From Microbacterium sp. A20 (GTDB taxonomy: Bacteria; Actinomycetota; Actinomycetes; Actinomycetales; Microbacteriaceae): a DNA stretch of 64,000 nt. Shown piece after piece: positions 63,542 through 64,000 of the stretch. Location: assembly GCF_004794515.1 (NCBI RefSeq), contig NZ_SSDF01000082.1:1-64000 (forward strand), in the 5' to 3' direction. The position numbers and the translations under genes are program-made. The notes beneath the pieces are model-generated. The model was not told where the DNA came from. It ran no database searches and worked only from the letters and a program-made list of their open reading frames with translations. How positions within the stretch are numbered: position 1 is the first letter of the stretch; each line of letters starts with the position of its first letter.

Positions 63542-64000
63542 TCAGTCCTTCTCGGCGGGAGTGCCGTCTTCGTCCCAGTTGGCGGCGACCTTCTTGCTCG
63601 GCTGCACCCGAGGGGGCTCCCCCGGCATCTTCGGGAATTCCGGCGGGAACGGCAGCTCCCCCAGCCCGTTCTCCTTGTCGCGCTCCCACCACTCCAGCAG
63701 CGTGTCGATGCGGCCGGAGGAAGCCTGCATCGTCGCCCAGGGATCGCCGACCTCCTCGAGGCGCTTCGGGATGCTGCGCACCGTGAACGTGCGCGGGTCC
63801 AGGCCGTCGAGCTCGTCCCACTCGACGGGAGTGGACACCGTCGCCCCCGGCAGCGCGCGCGGGCTGTAAGCACCGGCCATCGTGCGGTCGCGGTTGGCCT
63901 GGTTGAAGTCGACGAAGATCCGCTCCCCGCGCTCCTCCTTCCACCAGTTCGTGGTGACCTGTTCCGGCATCCGTCGCTCCAACTCGCGCCCGGCCGCGAT
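63542..64000 (-). CDS. LigD-type primase-polymerase domain protein, C-terminal part (partial)
   Basis: The frame stays open from its stop at 63542 to the window edge, giving the last 152 residues. TTNWWKEERGERIFVDFNQANRDRTMAGAYSPRALPGATVSTPVEW is the characteristic end of the NHEJ polymerase (PolDom) of LigD. It adds ribonucleotides and fills gaps at double-strand breaks. The protein ends about 100 residues after this motif with no ligase or nuclease domain, so it is a stand-alone polymerase protein or one with other domains upstream of the visible part. Proximity to a LigC-like ligase supports an end-joining role. Confidence 0.85.
   Translation of the reverse strand: MAAGRELERRMPEQVTTNWWKEERGERIFVDFNQANRDRTMAGAYSPRALPGATVSTPVEWDELDGLDPRTFTVRSIPKRLEEVGDPWATMQASSGRIDTLLEWWERDKENGLGELPFPPEFPKMPGEPPRVQPSKKVAANWDEDGTPAEKD

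Overview
The window is chromosomal DNA of a high-GC Gram-positive bacterium, most likely Microbacterium or a close member of the Microbacteriaceae. The evidence is the very high GC, GTG starts, many TAGNNT -10 boxes sitting 6-7 bp before a start codon (leaderless transcripts), a monomeric NADP isocitrate dehydrogenase, and the actinobacterial gene order purH-purN-perM. I see no rRNA, tRNA, CRISPR array, phage or insertion sequence. Genes are tightly packed, and nearly all operon genes overlap by 1-10 bp.

Region 1 (1-14.8 kb) opens with the tail of an unknown Ala/Pro-rich protein, a YrdB-like membrane protein, an FAD-linked 2-hydroxyacid dehydrogenase and a Nudix hydrolase. A minus-strand amino-sugar/D-amino-acid locus follows: nagB, a ROK kinase, a ROK repressor, an unusual fusion of an N-acyl-D-amino-acid deacylase with a GH20 hexosaminidase, and a PLP D-amino-acid deaminase. 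A RidA gene is transcribed divergently from only 26 bp away. The locus looks built to recycle chitin- or peptidoglycan-type N-acetyl sugars and D-amino acids. An L,D-transpeptidase, icd and a GNAT acetyltransferase complete the region.

Region 2 (14.9-23.0 kb) is a xyloglucan-oligosaccharide locus: LacI regulator, ABC sugar-binding lipoprotein, two permeases, a YicI-type alpha-xylosidase and a GH1 beta-glucosidase, with TCGAAACGCTTCGA-type operators. Region 3 (23.0-30.1 kb) has a coiled-coil protein, a heterodimeric ABC exporter preceded by a short leader ORF and hairpin (a candidate drug-responsive attenuator), and an alkylation-repair pair (Ogt and an AdaA-AlkA fusion).

Region 4 (30.3-37.9 kb) encodes transaminase, semialdehyde dehydrogenase, glutaryl-CoA dehydrogenase and class III CoA-transferase. 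This set fits 5-aminovalerate/glutarate breakdown, next to a PucR regulator. Region 5 (37.8-48.6 kb) is a large operon controlled by a divergent LacI protein: copper amine oxidase, a complete peptide-type ABC importer, a P1 (DmpA-like) peptidase, a PaiB-like flavoprotein, a C45 acyltransferase/hydrolase and a small membrane protein. I read it as a candidate uptake and breakdown system for N-acylated or beta-aminoacylated amines.

Region 6 (48.7-64 kb) is mostly housekeeping: purH, purN, perM, an NCS2 purine permease, a VOC protein with a divergent TetR, sucD-sucC, a DUF2510 protein, a TetR with an acyl-CoA dehydrogenase, a small Cys-motif protein, a phytoene-desaturase-like oxidoreductase, an ATP-dependent DNA ligase, a toxin-antitoxin pair and the end of a LigD-type polymerase gene. 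An 85-bp palindromic repeat occurs twice (30.2 and 48.6 kb).
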